Assembly (NCBI GenBank): GCA_028293545.1
Contig: JAQGOP010000018.1
Location: 62,001 to 126,000 of the forward strand
Source: Verrucomicrobiota bacterium
Lineage (GTDB): Bacteria; Verrucomicrobiota; Verrucomicrobiia; Opitutales; Opitutaceae
Direction: 5' to 3'
Length of the DNA stretch: 64,000 nucleotides
Shown here: in pieces, positions 25,985-35,667 of the stretch
Position numbering within the stretch: the stretch's first letter is position 1
Layout of the letters: every line of letters starts with the position of its first letter
Translations under genes and position numbers: made by a program
Notes under the pieces: generated by a model
Database searches by the model: none
What the model saw: only the letters and a program-made list of their open reading frames with translations
Told to the model about the DNA's origin: nothing

Positions 25985-26611
25985 TCACGCCGCCCGGCGC
26001 GAGCGGCGCGCCCACAGCCACACGCCCGCGATCGCGATCACCGCGAGCAGCATTGCGCACCACAGCGAGTACTCGTGGGTGCGAGCCAGTGCCTCGTGCA
26101 TTTCCTCGAGATTCTCGCTGAACTCGGCCCATAGCCACCGGCCGACCCACACAAAGATCGGCACGCTGGCCAGCGCCGCCAGCCCGTCGAAAAACAAAAA
26201 CTTCACGAACGAAACCTTCATCGAACCCGCCGTGAAAAAAATCGGCGCGCGCAATCCCGGCAGGAAACGCCCGATGAAAAGAGCCATCGAACCATACCGC
26301 TCCATCAGGCCTTCCACCTTGATCTGCTTCCGCGACGGCAGGATCCGCTGCAGCCAGCTCGACGCCAGCAGCCGGGTGCCCAGGTAGCGTCCGGCGAAAA
26401 AAATCATCGAATCCCCGCCGAGCACCCCGATGTACATCACCATGCTGACTCTTATCCAGTTGCGCCCATCCATCTCGCCCAGCGCACCTGCGACGATCAG
26501 CACGATGTCCTCGGGAATCGGCAAACCGAGCCCGCAGAGCAGGAGCAAGCCAAACGGTCCCCACAGCGAGAGGGGCGTTCCTTGGAAATACTCCAGGAGG
26601 GTTTCAAACAT
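25985..26611 (-). CDS. DedA-family integral membrane protein
   Basis: This 208-aa protein has four to five hydrophobic segments. The DedA/SNARE-associated core has GLPIPEDIVLIVAGAL near the N-terminus and FIGRFLPGLRAPIFFTAGS in the middle (the conserved Gly-Arg-Phe-x-Pro motif). DedA proteins sit in the inner membrane and are linked to phospholipid or polyprenyl-phosphate translocation and to membrane potential. It lies downstream of purH on the same strand, with a 178-bp gap containing a CGCAGTTCGG/CGAACTGCG imperfect hairpin. Confidence 0.88.
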   Translation of the reverse strand: MFETLLEYFQGTPLSLWGPFGLLLLCGLGLPIPEDIVLIVAGALGEMDGRNWIRVSMVMYIGVLGGDSMIFFAGRYLGTRLLASSWLQRILPSRKQIKVEGLMERYGSMALFIGRFLPGLRAPIFFTAGSMKVSFVKFLFFDGLAALASVPIFVWVGRWLWAEFSENLEEMHEALARTHEYSLWCAMLLAVIAIAGVWLWARRSRRAA

Positions 26612-26703
26612 GTACGGCCGCAGTTAGGGAAAAAAATACCGACTCTTCAAGTGCGGCATTCGCGTAGCATGCCCGCCGCGGCCCGGTGGCGCGAAAATCG
26701 CAA

Positions 26704-26763
26704 ACGCAGTTCGGAACGGGCTGGGAAAGCGAAGCGAATTGTCCCCATGCCCGAACTGCGATC
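26704..26763. repeat. Imperfect hairpin between purH and dedA
   Basis: CGCAGTTCGG near 26704 pairs with CCGAACTGCG near 26753-26762, with an AAGCGAAGCGAATT centre. There is no T-run, so it is not a standard intrinsic terminator. It may end the purH transcript or be a processing structure. Confidence 0.35.
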
Positions 26764-26789
26764 GCCGATGGTTGGGCCGGCGGGCACCC

Positions 26790-28337
26790 TCAATGTTTGA
26801 AGTGCCGGATTCCCGTGAAGACCATCGCCATGCCTCGCTCGTCCGCGGCTTTGATCACTTCCTCGTCCCGCACCGAGCCACCGGGCTGGATCGCCGCGGT
26901 GGCACCCGCATCGGCGGCCGCGATCAGGCCGTCGGCAAAGGGGAACAACGCTTCGCTCGCCACGACCGAGCCTTTCAGGTCGAGGCCCGCCTCCCCTGCC
27001 TTCCACACCGCGATCCGTGAGCTGTCCACCCGCGCCATCTGGCCCGCGCCGACGCCCAGCGTCTGTTCGCCGCGGCAATAGACGATCGAGTTAGACTTCA
27101 CGTGCTTGCCGACAATCCAGCCGAACATCATGCCCGCCCACTCCTCCGCCGTCGGCGCGCGCTTCGTGACGACCTTGAATTCCGCGATCTTGCCAAGCGT
27201 CTTATCGCGATCCTGGACCAGCACGCCGCCGATCACGCTGCGAATTTCGCGCAGCGAGTCCGCGCCCATCCCAGCCTTCGCGATCATCAGCCGCAGGTTT
27301 TTCTTCTTTGAAAAAATCGCCAGCGCCTCGTCGCTGAAACGCGGCGCGATGATCACCTCGGTGAAAATCTCCGCGATCGTCTTGGCCAGCCCGGCTTCGA
27401 GCGTCCGATTCACCACGATGATCCCGCCAAAAGGCGCCTGGCGGTCCGTCGCGAACGCCTTCTCCCACGCCCCCTCGAGATTGTCCGCACACGCGACCCC
27501 GCACGGGTTCGTGTGCTTCAGGATCGCCACCGTCGGCTTCTCGAATTCGCCGATCAGGTAGGTCGCCGACGTGATATCGAGGATGTTGTTATAACTGAGT
27601 TCCTTCCCCTGCAGCTGCTGGAAATGCTCGTGAAACGTCCCGTACAGCGCCGCCTGCTGGTGCGGGTTTTCACCGTAGCGCAGGCTCTGGGCTTTGCGGT
27701 AGGTCAGCGTGAGCGTTTCCGGAAAACCGGAAAGCGCCGCGAGATCCGGCTCGGCCGCCTGCAATTCGAGATATTTCGCGATCGCGGTGTCGTAACTCCC
27801 CGTGCGCTGGAAAACTTTCAGGGCGAGCTTCCGCCGCAGCGTGCGCAGGGCCTCGGGCTGCCCCATCGCCGCCAGCACGGCGGGATAATCCGCGGGATCG
27901 CAGACGACGGTGACGCTCTCGTGATTCTTCGCCGCGCTCCGGAGCATCGAGGGCCCGCCGATATCGATGTTCTCGATCGCCTCTTCAAACGTCACGTGGG
28001 CCTTCGCCACGGTTTCCTCGAACGGATACAGATTCACCACCACCAGGTCGATCAGCTCGATCCCGGCCTTCGCCGCCTGCTCCAGGTGCTCGGCCTTGTC
28101 GCGACGCGCGAGCAATCCGCCGTGGATCTTCGGGTGCAGGGTTTTGACGCGACCCTCCATCATTTCGGGAAACCCGGTGTGCTGGCTCACCTCGGTGACG
28201 GGCAGGCCTTTTTCCGCGAGCAACTTGGCCGTGCCGCCGGTGGAAAGCAGCTTGTAGCCGTGCAATTGGACGAGGGCCGCCGCGAATTCGGGGAGGCCGC
28301 GTTTGTCGCTGACAGAGAGGAGCGCGAGTTTTGCCAT
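26790..28337 (-). CDS. purH: Bifunctional AICAR formyltransferase/IMP cyclohydrolase
   Basis: At 515 aa from [18 protein letters not shown] at 28337, it is the usual PurH length. The N-terminal MGS-like IMP cyclohydrolase domain (about 1-140, with [11 protein letters not shown] and [13 protein letters not shown]) is followed by the formyltransferase domain with [22 protein letters not shown] and [12 protein letters not shown]. It catalyses the last two steps of purine nucleotide synthesis in the cytoplasm. It diverges from apaG, with the two start regions close together. Confidence 0.97.
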   Translation of the reverse strand: MAKLALLSVSDKRGLPEFAAALVQLHGYKLLSTGGTAKLLAEKGLPVTEVSQHTGFPEMMEGRVKTLHPKIHGGLLARRDKAEHLEQAAKAGIELIDLVVVNLYPFEETVAKAHVTFEEAIENIDIGGPSMLRSAAKNHESVTVVCDPADYPAVLAAMGQPEALRTLRRKLALKVFQRTGSYDTAIAKYLELQAAEPDLAALSGFPETLTLTYRKAQSLRYGENPHQQAALYGTFHEHFQQLQGKELSYNNILDITSATYLIGEFEKPTVAILKHTNPCGVACADNLEGAWEKAFATDRQAPFGGIIVVNRTLEAGLAKTIAEIFTEVIIAPRFSDEALAIFSKKKNLRLMIAKAGMGADSLREIRSVIGGVLVQDRDKTLGKIAEFKVVTKRAPTAEEWAGMMFGWIVGKHVKSNSIVYCRGEQTLGVGAGQMARVDSSRIAVWKAGEAGLDLKGSVVASEALFPFADGLIAAADAGATAAIQPGGSVRDEEVIKAADERGMAMVFTGIRHFKH

Positions 28338-28428
28338 GCTGGAAACGCGCAGTGTGTGCGGCCGCCCAAATCCGCAGCAAGTCCGAAAGCCTCTTGCTCG
28401 CGCGGGTTTACCGGCTCTCCTATGCCCT

Positions 28429-28812
28429 GTGTCCTGCTCCAGTGAATTGCCCGGCCTCGTCGCCTGCCTCGACAAACTCCACTATCACCATGGTGGAGCC
28501 ACGCTCCCGCCGGACCAGCCCCACGCGTTTGTTTATTTTATCACGATCAAGAACGGATCCGAACACACCGTCACCCTGCTTGGACGCAAATGGGTGGTCG
28601 AACACGACGACGGCAGCCGCCTCGTTATCGAAGGCGATAAGATCGTCGGCGAAACTCCGCGCCTCGCTCCCGGCGAGCAATTTTCTTACAACAGTTACCA
28701 CGTCACCGGTTGCGATGCCTCGGCCCGCGGGTCGTTTCACGGAGTCGATGACCAAGGTCGGCGCGTCCACGTGCTGTTGCCTGCTTTTGCGATGACGATT
28801 CCGCGCGCCTGA
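28429..28812 (+). CDS. apaG: ApaG-domain protein
   Basis: Taking the GTG at 28429 gives 127 aa, the normal ApaG size; ATG starts at 28303 or 28336 would overlap the purH start. The ApaG/FBXO3 fold is seen in [26 protein letters not shown], the [18 protein letters not shown] segment and the [25 protein letters not shown] end. ApaG proteins are small beta-sandwich proteins of uncertain function, associated with magnesium/cobalt sensitivity in enterobacteria. The start codon is the weak point. Confidence 0.75.
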   Translation: MSCSSELPGLVACLDKLHYHHGGATLPPDQPHAFVYFITIKNGSEHTVTLLGRKWVVEHDDGSRLVIEGDKIVGETPRLAPGEQFSYNSYHVTGCDASARGSFHGVDDQGRRVHVLLPAFAMTIPRA

Positions 28813-28862
28813 GAAAAAGAGCCTCGTTCTCGCGGGTTTTCTCGTTCTCTGTCAGCTGACTA

Positions 28863-30221
28863 ATGAAGCTTATTGACTTGAACCGCGATGGCGGGATCGG
28901 TGCTAACTCAAATTTTGTGCAGTTCGGGGACCTCCGGGTACTTATCGACTGTGGATTGCATCCCAAGAAGGTTGGTCGCGCCGCGACGCCTGATTTGGGG
29001 CTATTACGGGGGCAAACACTGGACCTGATCATCATCACGCACTGCCATCTGGACCATATTGGCAGCCTGCCGGTCGCGATGCGTGAGCATCCGAATACAC
29101 CGGTCATCATGCCGATTTCCAGCCGCATGCTGATTGAGCGCATGCTGCACAACTCGGCGAACGTCATGATGCGCCAGCGCGAGGAAAACAACATCCCCGA
29201 CTATCCGCTGTTCACCCACGACGATATCGACCGCTGCGCGAAACGCATGGTCGGCCTGCCGTTTGGCCACGCCAAGAAATTCCGCGGGGGAAAAGACGAG
29301 ATCGAGGTAATCTTCCATCCGGCCGGCCACGTGGCGGGTGCGGGCGCCGTCGAAATTCACCACAAGCATCGCCAGGTCTTGTTCACCGGCGACGTCCTGT
29401 TCGAAAACCAGCGCACCCTGCCGGGCGCCAAATTTCCCGCGGGCCATTTCGACACCGTCGTCATGGAAACGACGCGCGGCGCCACGGAACGTCCAGCCGG
29501 CAAGGAACGCGTCAACGAAATCGCCCGTCTCATCCAGAGCATCAACGACACCATCCAACGCGGCGGATCCTTCCTGATTCCGGTATTCGCCCTGGGACGC
29601 ATGCAGGAAATCCTCTCCGTGATGCACGATGCCCGAAAGTTTGGGCGCCTCGTCGAATGTCCCATCTTCGCGTCGGGCCTCGGCATGGATATCGCTGACT
29701 ACTTCGATGAAATCAGCCGCAAGACGCGGCATGTGAATTTTTCGCGGACGATCATCAAGGAGCTCAAGATCAAGCCCACGCCGCGGAAATTGACTGCCGG
29801 CGAGGATCCCCAGCAGAACGCGCTCTACATCATCAGCTCGGGCATGCTCGTCGAGCGTACGCCGAGTTACACCCTGGCCTCGGGCCTCGTTGGCCATGCC
29901 CGCAACACGATCGGGTTTGTCGGCTACTGCGATCCCGAGACCCCGGGCGGCAAGCTGCTGCTGGCCAAACCCGGCGACACTTTCATTTTCGAAACCGCGC
30001 ACGTTAAGGCGAAGGTCAAGGCCCGCGTCGAACGCTTTGAACTGAGCGGCCACGCCGATCGCGAGGAACTCCTGGAATTCGCGATTCAGACGGAAGCCCG
30101 CAGCATCGTGCTTACCCACGGCGACCCTCCGGCGCGCGCGTGGTTTGCCCAGCAGCTGGCGCTCAAGGCGCCCAACATCAAGGTCCTCGACCCGGTGCCG
30201 CTTCAGACCTACCAGGTCTGA
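28863..30221 (+). CDS. Beta-CASP metallo-beta-lactamase-fold ribonuclease/RNA-processing protein
   Basis: This 452-aa protein has the MBL motif HCHLDH at residues 60-65. Further metal ligands are in FHPAGHVAGAGA and LFTGDVLFENQ. The beta-CASP motifs follow (IPVFALGRMQEIL, IISSGMLVERTP) with the final His in VLTHGDPPA. The order matches CPSF73-like/RNase J-related KH-less nucleases found in bacteria. It would cut or trim RNA in the cytoplasm (family knowledge); its target is not known. A second, different MBL nuclease-like gene is at 37007. Confidence 0.87.
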   Translation: MKLIDLNRDGGIGANSNFVQFGDLRVLIDCGLHPKKVGRAATPDLGLLRGQTLDLIIITHCHLDHIGSLPVAMREHPNTPVIMPISSRMLIERMLHNSANVMMRQREENNIPDYPLFTHDDIDRCAKRMVGLPFGHAKKFRGGKDEIEVIFHPAGHVAGAGAVEIHHKHRQVLFTGDVLFENQRTLPGAKFPAGHFDTVVMETTRGATERPAGKERVNEIARLIQSINDTIQRGGSFLIPVFALGRMQEILSVMHDARKFGRLVECPIFASGLGMDIADYFDEISRKTRHVNFSRTIIKELKIKPTPRKLTAGEDPQQNALYIISSGMLVERTPSYTLASGLVGHARNTIGFVGYCDPETPGGKLLLAKPGDTFIFETAHVKAKVKARVERFELSGHADREELLEFAIQTEARSIVLTHGDPPARAWFAQQLALKAPNIKVLDPVPLQTYQV

Positions 30222-30225
30222 GCCG

Positions 30226-31056
30226 TCAGTAGGCGCCCTGCACCGGCGCCGCCTTGCGCTCGATGCGCAGGACGGCGCGCAGCCGATCGCAGATCGCGGC
30301 ATTGCCCGCGATGTACCGGATGCGCTTCATATTGAGGTCGAATTCCTTCAGCGGGAAAAGTTCGCCGTTCAAGAATTCCACGCGTCCCCCACCCGCCTGG
30401 CAAAGCGGCACGCCCGCTGCGATGTCCCAGACCTTCACATTGTGATCGACCGTGCCGTCGAGGATTCCCACCGCGACATACGCGAGATGCAGCGTGCTGC
30501 TGCCGAGGCCGCGGATCTTGAAATTCTCCACGATCATCTGCGCATGCGCAGCAAAGCGCTTGTCGTGCGGGCTGTGAAAACCGATCACGGTCTGCGGATT
30601 GGGCGGATCCGAACGAACCCGCGCCGGCCGATCGCCATCGAACAGGCCATAACCCGGCCCGCCATGGATCAGGCAGCGACGCGAAAGGTCGTACACCACG
30701 CCATAAACGGGAACGCCGTGGTCAAGCAGCGCCAGGGAAATGGCGCAGGTCGGAATGCCGAGCGCGTAGTTGTTCGTGCCGTCGATCGGATCGAGGATCC
30801 ACGTGAACGGTTTCGTCAGCGGCACCGGCCGATCCCCGCGCGCGTGTTCTTCGCTGAACACTTCGTCGTCGGGAAATTCCTTCTGCAGATCCCGCACGAT
30901 TCCCGCGGAAATCATCAGGTCGGCGGCCGTCACTCGCGAACCGTCCGGCTTCCATTCGCTCTTCACGCGACCAAACTCCTTTTGCATCAGAGTGGTCTGC
31001 GCCATCACGATTCGTTGGGCGGCAACGATTCGGGCGGAGTGGTTCGCTTGGGGCAT
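30226..31056 (-). CDS. Inositol monophosphatase-family phosphatase
   Basis: This 276-aa protein starts MPQANHSARIV at 31056, chosen because AGAGGTG lies just upstream. Metal-binding motifs are FSEEH (Glu), LDPIDGTNNY and the C-terminal VWDIAAGVPLCQAGGG. These define Mg-dependent, Li-sensitive phosphatases that act on inositol-1-phosphate, histidinol phosphate, PAP or fructose bisphosphate. Sequence alone does not decide between them. It is convergent with the beta-CASP gene (4 bp apart). Confidence 0.88.
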   Translation of the reverse strand: MPQANHSARIVAAQRIVMAQTTLMQKEFGRVKSEWKPDGSRVTAADLMISAGIVRDLQKEFPDDEVFSEEHARGDRPVPLTKPFTWILDPIDGTNNYALGIPTCAISLALLDHGVPVYGVVYDLSRRCLIHGGPGYGLFDGDRPARVRSDPPNPQTVIGFHSPHDKRFAAHAQMIVENFKIRGLGSSTLHLAYVAVGILDGTVDHNVKVWDIAAGVPLCQAGGGRVEFLNGELFPLKEFDLNMKRIRYIAGNAAICDRLRAVLRIERKAAPVQGAY

Positions 31057-31172
31057 CGCACCTCTACTTCGCAATAAATGTTGGCCGCCTCAAGTGTAAA
31101 TCTCACCGAGCCATCCACTAGAGCACTTCCACGCAGTCGGATGGCGCCGAAAAACCCCATCGATCCTCAAAA

Positions 31173-31267
31173 CTCTCCGCGGAATCCACGGAATTGCACT
31201 GATCAAGGCCGTCAGAATAATTTTCGACCGAAGTCTTAATCCGGTATGATCCGCGGATTCCGCGGGA
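31173..31267. repeat. Inverted repeat of the CCGCGGAATCC type
   Basis: TCCGCGGAATCCACGGA (31176-31192) pairs with TCCGCGGATTCCGCGGGA (31250-31267). It lies in the 402-bp gap between the phosphatase start and dinB. Similar CCGCGGAATTCACGGATGC sequence occurs at about 6224. No gene is seen in this gap, only repeats. Confidence 0.5.
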
Positions 31268-31325
31268 AGGTTCGAAGGATTGTCGTTCGGCTGAGTTAGT
31301 AACCAGGCGTCGCCTCCCGGAATTT

Positions 31326-31440
31326 TTGGCCGCAAAAAAGCGCAAAATTTGGAGCGGCTGCGAACGAGATCCGGGAGCGCTTATAAGCGCGCGGAGGTTT
31401 CGATCCGAAGCCCCGGAAATTTGCGCTTCTTTGCGGCCAA
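31326..31440. repeat. Family G inverted repeat (TTGGCCGCAAA arms)
   Basis: Arms TTGGCCGCAAAAAAGCGCAA... (31326-31350) and its near-reverse-complement (31418-31440) frame about 67 bases. It ends 18 bp before the dinB stop. It is non-coding and could act as terminator or mobile repeat. Confidence 0.65.
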
Positions 31441-31458
31441 CTCTCCGAATCCTGCATC

Positions 31459-32631
31459 CTAATCCGACGGCTTTCCCAGCTGATGCCCGTGCTGCACGAC
31501 CGAGGCCCGCCCGCGGTTGTTTAATTTGTCCAACACCCCCGCCAGTCGACGACGCTTCTCGTCCGTCTGCGCGAACATCTCCAGTTGCGTCGCACCGTCC
31601 TCCACGCTCGAAAACCGCACGCTGACCAAGCGCAGCGGACGCCGCTTCTTCCACGCGGCCCTCAACAGCGGCGCCACCAGCGGGTAAAACGGCGCCTCCA
31701 GGTCCGTCGCCGACTCGAGGCTTCGACCATGCGACTCCTGTGTGAAATCCGGGTAACGAATTTTAACCGTCATCGTTCGCACGCGTTTTTTGTCGTCCCG
31801 GACCTTCGGGAGCAATTCGTCCACCATCCGTTTCGCCACGCGTTCGATTTCAGCGAAGTCCGCGATGTCGCGGTTGAACGTCTCCTGCTGCGAATAGCTT
31901 TTTGCGTCCTCGTGCTCGGTTTCAACCGGCCGATCGTCCTCCCCGCGTGCCGTCGCCTGCATCTCGCGCCAGCCGGCGCCGAAAATCGCTTCGAGCTCGC
32001 TCTCGTTCTTGTCCGTGATGTCCCGGATCAACCTGATGCCATGCCGGCTCGACAGCTCCGCTTCGGTCTTCGCTCCGACGCCGGGCAATTTTCCGACCGG
32101 CAGCGGCGCGAGGAACGCGCGCTCCGTCCCCGGCGGCACCACCACGAAACCGCGCGGCTTGCGCAGCTTCGACGCGATCTGCGCCACGAGTTTGTTGGTC
32201 GCGATGCCAAACGACACCGGCACCTGCAGCTCCGCCGAGATTCGCGCTTGGAGCGCCTTCATCCTCACTTCGACCTCCGCCGAAGTCTTGAAACCGCAGG
32301 GACTGAGGTCGAGGTAACCTTCATCGATCGAATTGCGCTGCACGAGCGGGGTCACGGTTTCACAGCAGTCGAACATCTGGTGCGACACCTTGCCGTAGAG
32401 TCCCGAAGTGTGCGGGAGCAGGATCAGGTCCGGGCAGACTCTTCGCGCCCGCGCCGTCGGCATCGGGGTATAAACGCCGCACGCCCTCGCCTCATAGCTC
32501 GCCGACGAAATGATCCCGCGCTCGCGGCCACCCACCGCGCATTTCGTGCCGCGCAGGTCCGGGCGCAGCGCGAGCTCGCATGAGACGAAAAACGCGTCGG
32601 CGTCGAGGTGGACGATGACGGGGACGGTCAT
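31459..32631 (-). CDS. dinB: DNA polymerase IV (Y family)
   Basis: At 390 aa it has Y-family polymerase order. The catalytic acids are Asp10 (HLDADAFFVSCE), Asp103 and Glu104 in NSIDEGYLDLS (usually SIDEAYLD; Gly replaces Ala). The steric-gate region (YEARACGVYTPM), the thumb HhH (LPVGKLPGVGAKTEAEL) and the little-finger domain follow. It performs error-prone translesion synthesis. It lies 7 bp after uvrA on the same strand, suggesting a uvrA-dinB DNA-repair operon. I see no canonical beta-clamp-binding peptide at the C-terminus, which ends QHGHQLGKPSD, though VQLEMF-like TQLEMFAQ at about 348 could serve. Confidence 0.93.
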   Translation of the reverse strand: MTVPVIVHLDADAFFVSCELALRPDLRGTKCAVGGRERGIISSASYEARACGVYTPMPTARARRVCPDLILLPHTSGLYGKVSHQMFDCCETVTPLVQRNSIDEGYLDLSPCGFKTSAEVEVRMKALQARISAELQVPVSFGIATNKLVAQIASKLRKPRGFVVVPPGTERAFLAPLPVGKLPGVGAKTEAELSSRHGIRLIRDITDKNESELEAIFGAGWREMQATARGEDDRPVETEHEDAKSYSQQETFNRDIADFAEIERVAKRMVDELLPKVRDDKKRVRTMTVKIRYPDFTQESHGRSLESATDLEAPFYPLVAPLLRAAWKKRRPLRLVSVRFSSVEDGATQLEMFAQTDEKRRRLAGVLDKLNNRGRASVVQHGHQLGKPSD

Positions 32632-32638
32632 TGGTTCG

Positions 32639-35509
32639 TCAGCGTTTGGTCGGACCCGCGCGTTCCCACTTCAGCAGCGCCGCGCCCGTCAGCGAGCGTT
32701 CGCAGGCTTCGATCGATTTCACCGTGCCGGCCGCGAGCAATTCGCCGCCGTTGCGGCCGCCACCCGGCCCGAGGTCAATGATCCAGTCGGCCAGCGAGAT
32801 CACGTCCAGGTTATGCTCGATCACGATGATCGTGTGCCCTTGGTCCCGCAGCTTGAAGAGGAGGTCCATCAACTTCTGGATGTCGACCCAGTGCAGGCCG
32901 GTCGTGGGTTCGTCGAGGATATAGAGCGTGCTGCCTTGGGCGCGTTTGCTCAGTTCCAGCGAAAGTTTCAGGCGCTGAGCCTCGCCGCCGGAGAGGGTCG
33001 TCGCCGACTGCCCGAGCGTGAGATAACCGAGGCCCACCGCGTCGAGCGTGGCCAGCTTGTCGAGCACGCGCGGGATGTTGCGGAAAAGGACGATCGCTTC
33101 CCGCACCGTCATCGCCAGCACATCGGCAATCGACTTCCCGTGGAACAGGATCTCGAGCGTCTCGCGGTTGTAGCGTTTCCCTTCGCAACTCGGGCACGGC
33201 GCGTAGGCATCGGCCATGAACTGCATGTCCAACTTGATCGCACCGTCGCCCTGGCAGCGTTCGCAGCGTCCGCCGCGGACGTTGAAGGAAAAGCGGCTGG
33301 CTTTGTAGCCGCGCACCTTGGCTAGCGGGACCTGGGCGTAAAGATCGCGGAGCAACGTGAGCAGGTCGACGTAGGTCGCCGGGTTCGAGCGCGGGCTGCG
33401 ACCGATGGGCTCCTGGTCGACCTGCACGAGCTTCTCGAAAAAATCCAGGTTCTCGATGTGGCGATGCTGGCCCGGGAGGGTTTTTGCGCCGTTCAGTTTT
33501 CTCGCCGCGGCGGCGGCGAGGATGTCGTTGACCAAGGTGCTTTTCCCGGAACCGCTGACGCCCGTCACGCAGGTCAGCAGTCCCACGGGGAATTGCGCAT
33601 CGATGCCGCGGAGATTGTTGGCCCGGGCCTCGCGCACCGTGAGCCACGCGCCGTCGGGCTGCTTGGTTTTCGCATCCTTCACGATCCCGATTTTTCGGGC
33701 GAGGTACGGCCCCGTGCGCGAGACTTTCGCGGAGAGCTGCATGCATTGCTCCGGCGTGCCTTGGAAAAGGAGCTGCCCGCCTTCGACGCCCGCTTCGGGG
33801 CCCATTTCAATCAGTTCGTCCGCGAGGCGCATCGTGTCCTCGTCGTGCTCGACCACCAGCACCGTGTTGCCGCGGTCGCGCAGCGCCACGAGCGTATCGA
33901 GCAGCTTTTGGTTGTCGTGCGGATGCAGCCCGATGCTCGGCTCATCGAGCACGTAGATGACCCCCATCAATCCCATGCCCAGCTGCGTGCCGAGCCGCAC
34001 GCGCTGCGCCTCGCCCCCGGAGAGCGTCGCGTATTCGCGGTCGAGCGTGAGGTAACTCAGCCCGGTCTCGAGGAGGAAGAAAAGCCGCTGCTCGATCCCC
34101 GTGACGACGTCGCGCACCGCCTCGTTCGAGGAGTGTTCCGTCACGAGCTGGCGCGCGAACGCCTGCGCTTCGCCGATGTCGAGTTCCATGAACTGGGGAA
34201 AGGTCTTCCCGCCGAGCAGGACCGCGCCGCTCCGAGCGTTGAGCCGGGTGCCGTGGCATTCCGGGCATTCGCCTGCGACCATGAAGGTCGTCAGCCGCGC
34301 CTGGAAACCCTCGCTGTCGGTGTGGCGAAAACTTTCCTCGAGGTCGGCGATCACCCCGGTGAACGGCATCGCCTTGGCCTCGCGCATGCGGCGCATCTTG
34401 AACGCGAACAACCTTTCCCCGGCGCCATGCAGGATGACGTCGCGGGTTTCCTTCGGCAGCTCGCCCCACGGCACGTCCGCGTCGAACGGCAGCTGCTCCG
34501 CCAGCTGTTTCAGCAGGGCATTGTGCTTGATGATCAGGTTCTTTCCGCCGATGCGCCACGGTTTGAGCGCGCCTTCGCGCACGGACTTTTCCGGGTCGGC
34601 GACGATCAGTTCGGGCACAAACCGGAGTTTGCGGCCGATGCCATCGCAAGTCGGGCACGCACCCTCGCGCGAGTTGAACGAAAAATGCCGCGGCGTGAGC
34701 TTCTCGAAAACGTCCCCGCAAATCTCGCAGGAAAGCGACTGGCTCAGCGCCAGTTCGCGCCACGGCGCGGCCGGGCTCTTCTGCGCGAGCACGATCACGC
34801 GGTCCTTGCCCTCGCGAAAGGCCAGCTCCAGCGAGTCCGCCAGGCGCGAACGCTGGTCCGCGTCGGCCACCAGCCGGTCGATCACGATGTCGACGGCCAG
34901 CTCGCGCGTGCCGGCGCCGGCCGGCAGGAGCTTGGGATCGTCGAGGCTCACAATTTCGCCGTCGATGCGGACGCGTTGGAATCCCCGTTGACGCAGGCGT
35001 GGCAGCTCGTCGCGCAGCACGCTCGAGCGCGCCTTCATGAACGACGCGAGCAGCATGATGCGTTCGCCCGCACATTCGGCGAGGACGCGCTGGACGTTGT
35101 CGTCGAGCGAGCGCTGCAGCACGCGGCCGCCGTCCTTGGGACAACGCTGCTCGCCGCTGATCGCCCAGAGCAGCTGGGCGTAGTCCGCGATTTCGGTCGA
35201 GGTCGCGATTGTCGTGCGCGGGCCGCCCCCGCCGGTGCGCTGCTCGATGGCCAGCACCGGGGACAGGCCGTGGATGAAATCGACGTCGGGACGATGAAGC
35301 TGCTCGAGGACCTGGCGGGCCTGGGTCGAAAGCGACTCCATGTATTTCCGGTAGCCCTCCGCGTAGATCGTGTCGAAGGCCAGCGACGACTTGCCCGACC
35401 CGCTCGGGCCCGTGATCACCACGAGCTTTCCGCGCGGGATGCGCAGCTCGAGATTTTTGAGGTTATGTTCCCTCGCGCCTTTGACGTGGATGTGGGTCGC
35501 GGCCTGCAT
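32639..35509 (-). CDS. uvrA: Excinuclease ABC subunit A
   Basis: This 956-aa protein starts [19 protein letters not shown] at 35509 (an ATG at 35533 adds 8 residues). It has two ABC ATPase modules: Walker [10 protein letters not shown] (N-terminal) and GVSGSGKST (C-terminal), ABC signatures LSGGEAQR twice, and [12 protein letters not shown] and [12 protein letters not shown] Walker B/D-loops. Zinc modules CEICG...CPTCDG and CERCQG...CPSCEG are present. It recognises damaged DNA with UvrB in nucleotide excision repair. It shares a probable transcript with dinB. Nothing points to a UvrA2-type paralogue lacking the UvrB-binding domain. Confidence 0.96.
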   Translation of the reverse strand: MQAATHIHVKGAREHNLKNLELRIPRGKLVVITGPSGSGKSSLAFDTIYAEGYRKYMESLSTQARQVLEQLHRPDVDFIHGLSPVLAIEQRTGGGGPRTTIATSTEIADYAQLLWAISGEQRCPKDGGRVLQRSLDDNVQRVLAECAGERIMLLASFMKARSSVLRDELPRLRQRGFQRVRIDGEIVSLDDPKLLPAGAGTRELAVDIVIDRLVADADQRSRLADSLELAFREGKDRVIVLAQKSPAAPWRELALSQSLSCEICGDVFEKLTPRHFSFNSREGACPTCDGIGRKLRFVPELIVADPEKSVREGALKPWRIGGKNLIIKHNALLKQLAEQLPFDADVPWGELPKETRDVILHGAGERLFAFKMRRMREAKAMPFTGVIADLEESFRHTDSEGFQARLTTFMVAGECPECHGTRLNARSGAVLLGGKTFPQFMELDIGEAQAFARQLVTEHSSNEAVRDVVTGIEQRLFFLLETGLSYLTLDREYATLSGGEAQRVRLGTQLGMGLMGVIYVLDEPSIGLHPHDNQKLLDTLVALRDRGNTVLVVEHDEDTMRLADELIEMGPEAGVEGGQLLFQGTPEQCMQLSAKVSRTGPYLARKIGIVKDAKTKQPDGAWLTVREARANNLRGIDAQFPVGLLTCVTGVSGSGKSTLVNDILAAAAARKLNGAKTLPGQHRHIENLDFFEKLVQVDQEPIGRSPRSNPATYVDLLTLLRDLYAQVPLAKVRGYKASRFSFNVRGGRCERCQGDGAIKLDMQFMADAYAPCPSCEGKRYNRETLEILFHGKSIADVLAMTVREAIVLFRNIPRVLDKLATLDAVGLGYLTLGQSATTLSGGEAQRLKLSLELSKRAQGSTLYILDEPTTGLHWVDIQKLMDLLFKLRDQGHTIIVIEHNLDVISLADWIIDLGPGGGRNGGELLAAGTVKSIEACERSLTGAALLKWERAGPTKR

Positions 35510-35667
35510 GGTTCGAACGCGCACCTTACGCATAATCGGGCGGCGTCAAAGAGATAACGTCGAAACCTGCCGGGAGTTTTGTGCCGATTCGATCGCTCGG
35601 GCGGGCGGGCCGCCAGCGCGACATAAAACCCTTGGCCCGGGGGCGCGCATCCGCGAAGGTCGAACGC

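Noticed and set aside
28303-28428. Upstream in-frame ATG starts for apaG
   Set aside because: They overlap the divergent purH start and lengthen the protein beyond the normal ApaG size; GTG 28429 was preferred.
33458-35557. Long open reading frame (699 codons) on the plus strand
   Set aside because: It lies antisense to uvrA, which has full ABC and zinc motifs. GC-rich codons produce stop-free antisense frames; the translated sequence has no family features.
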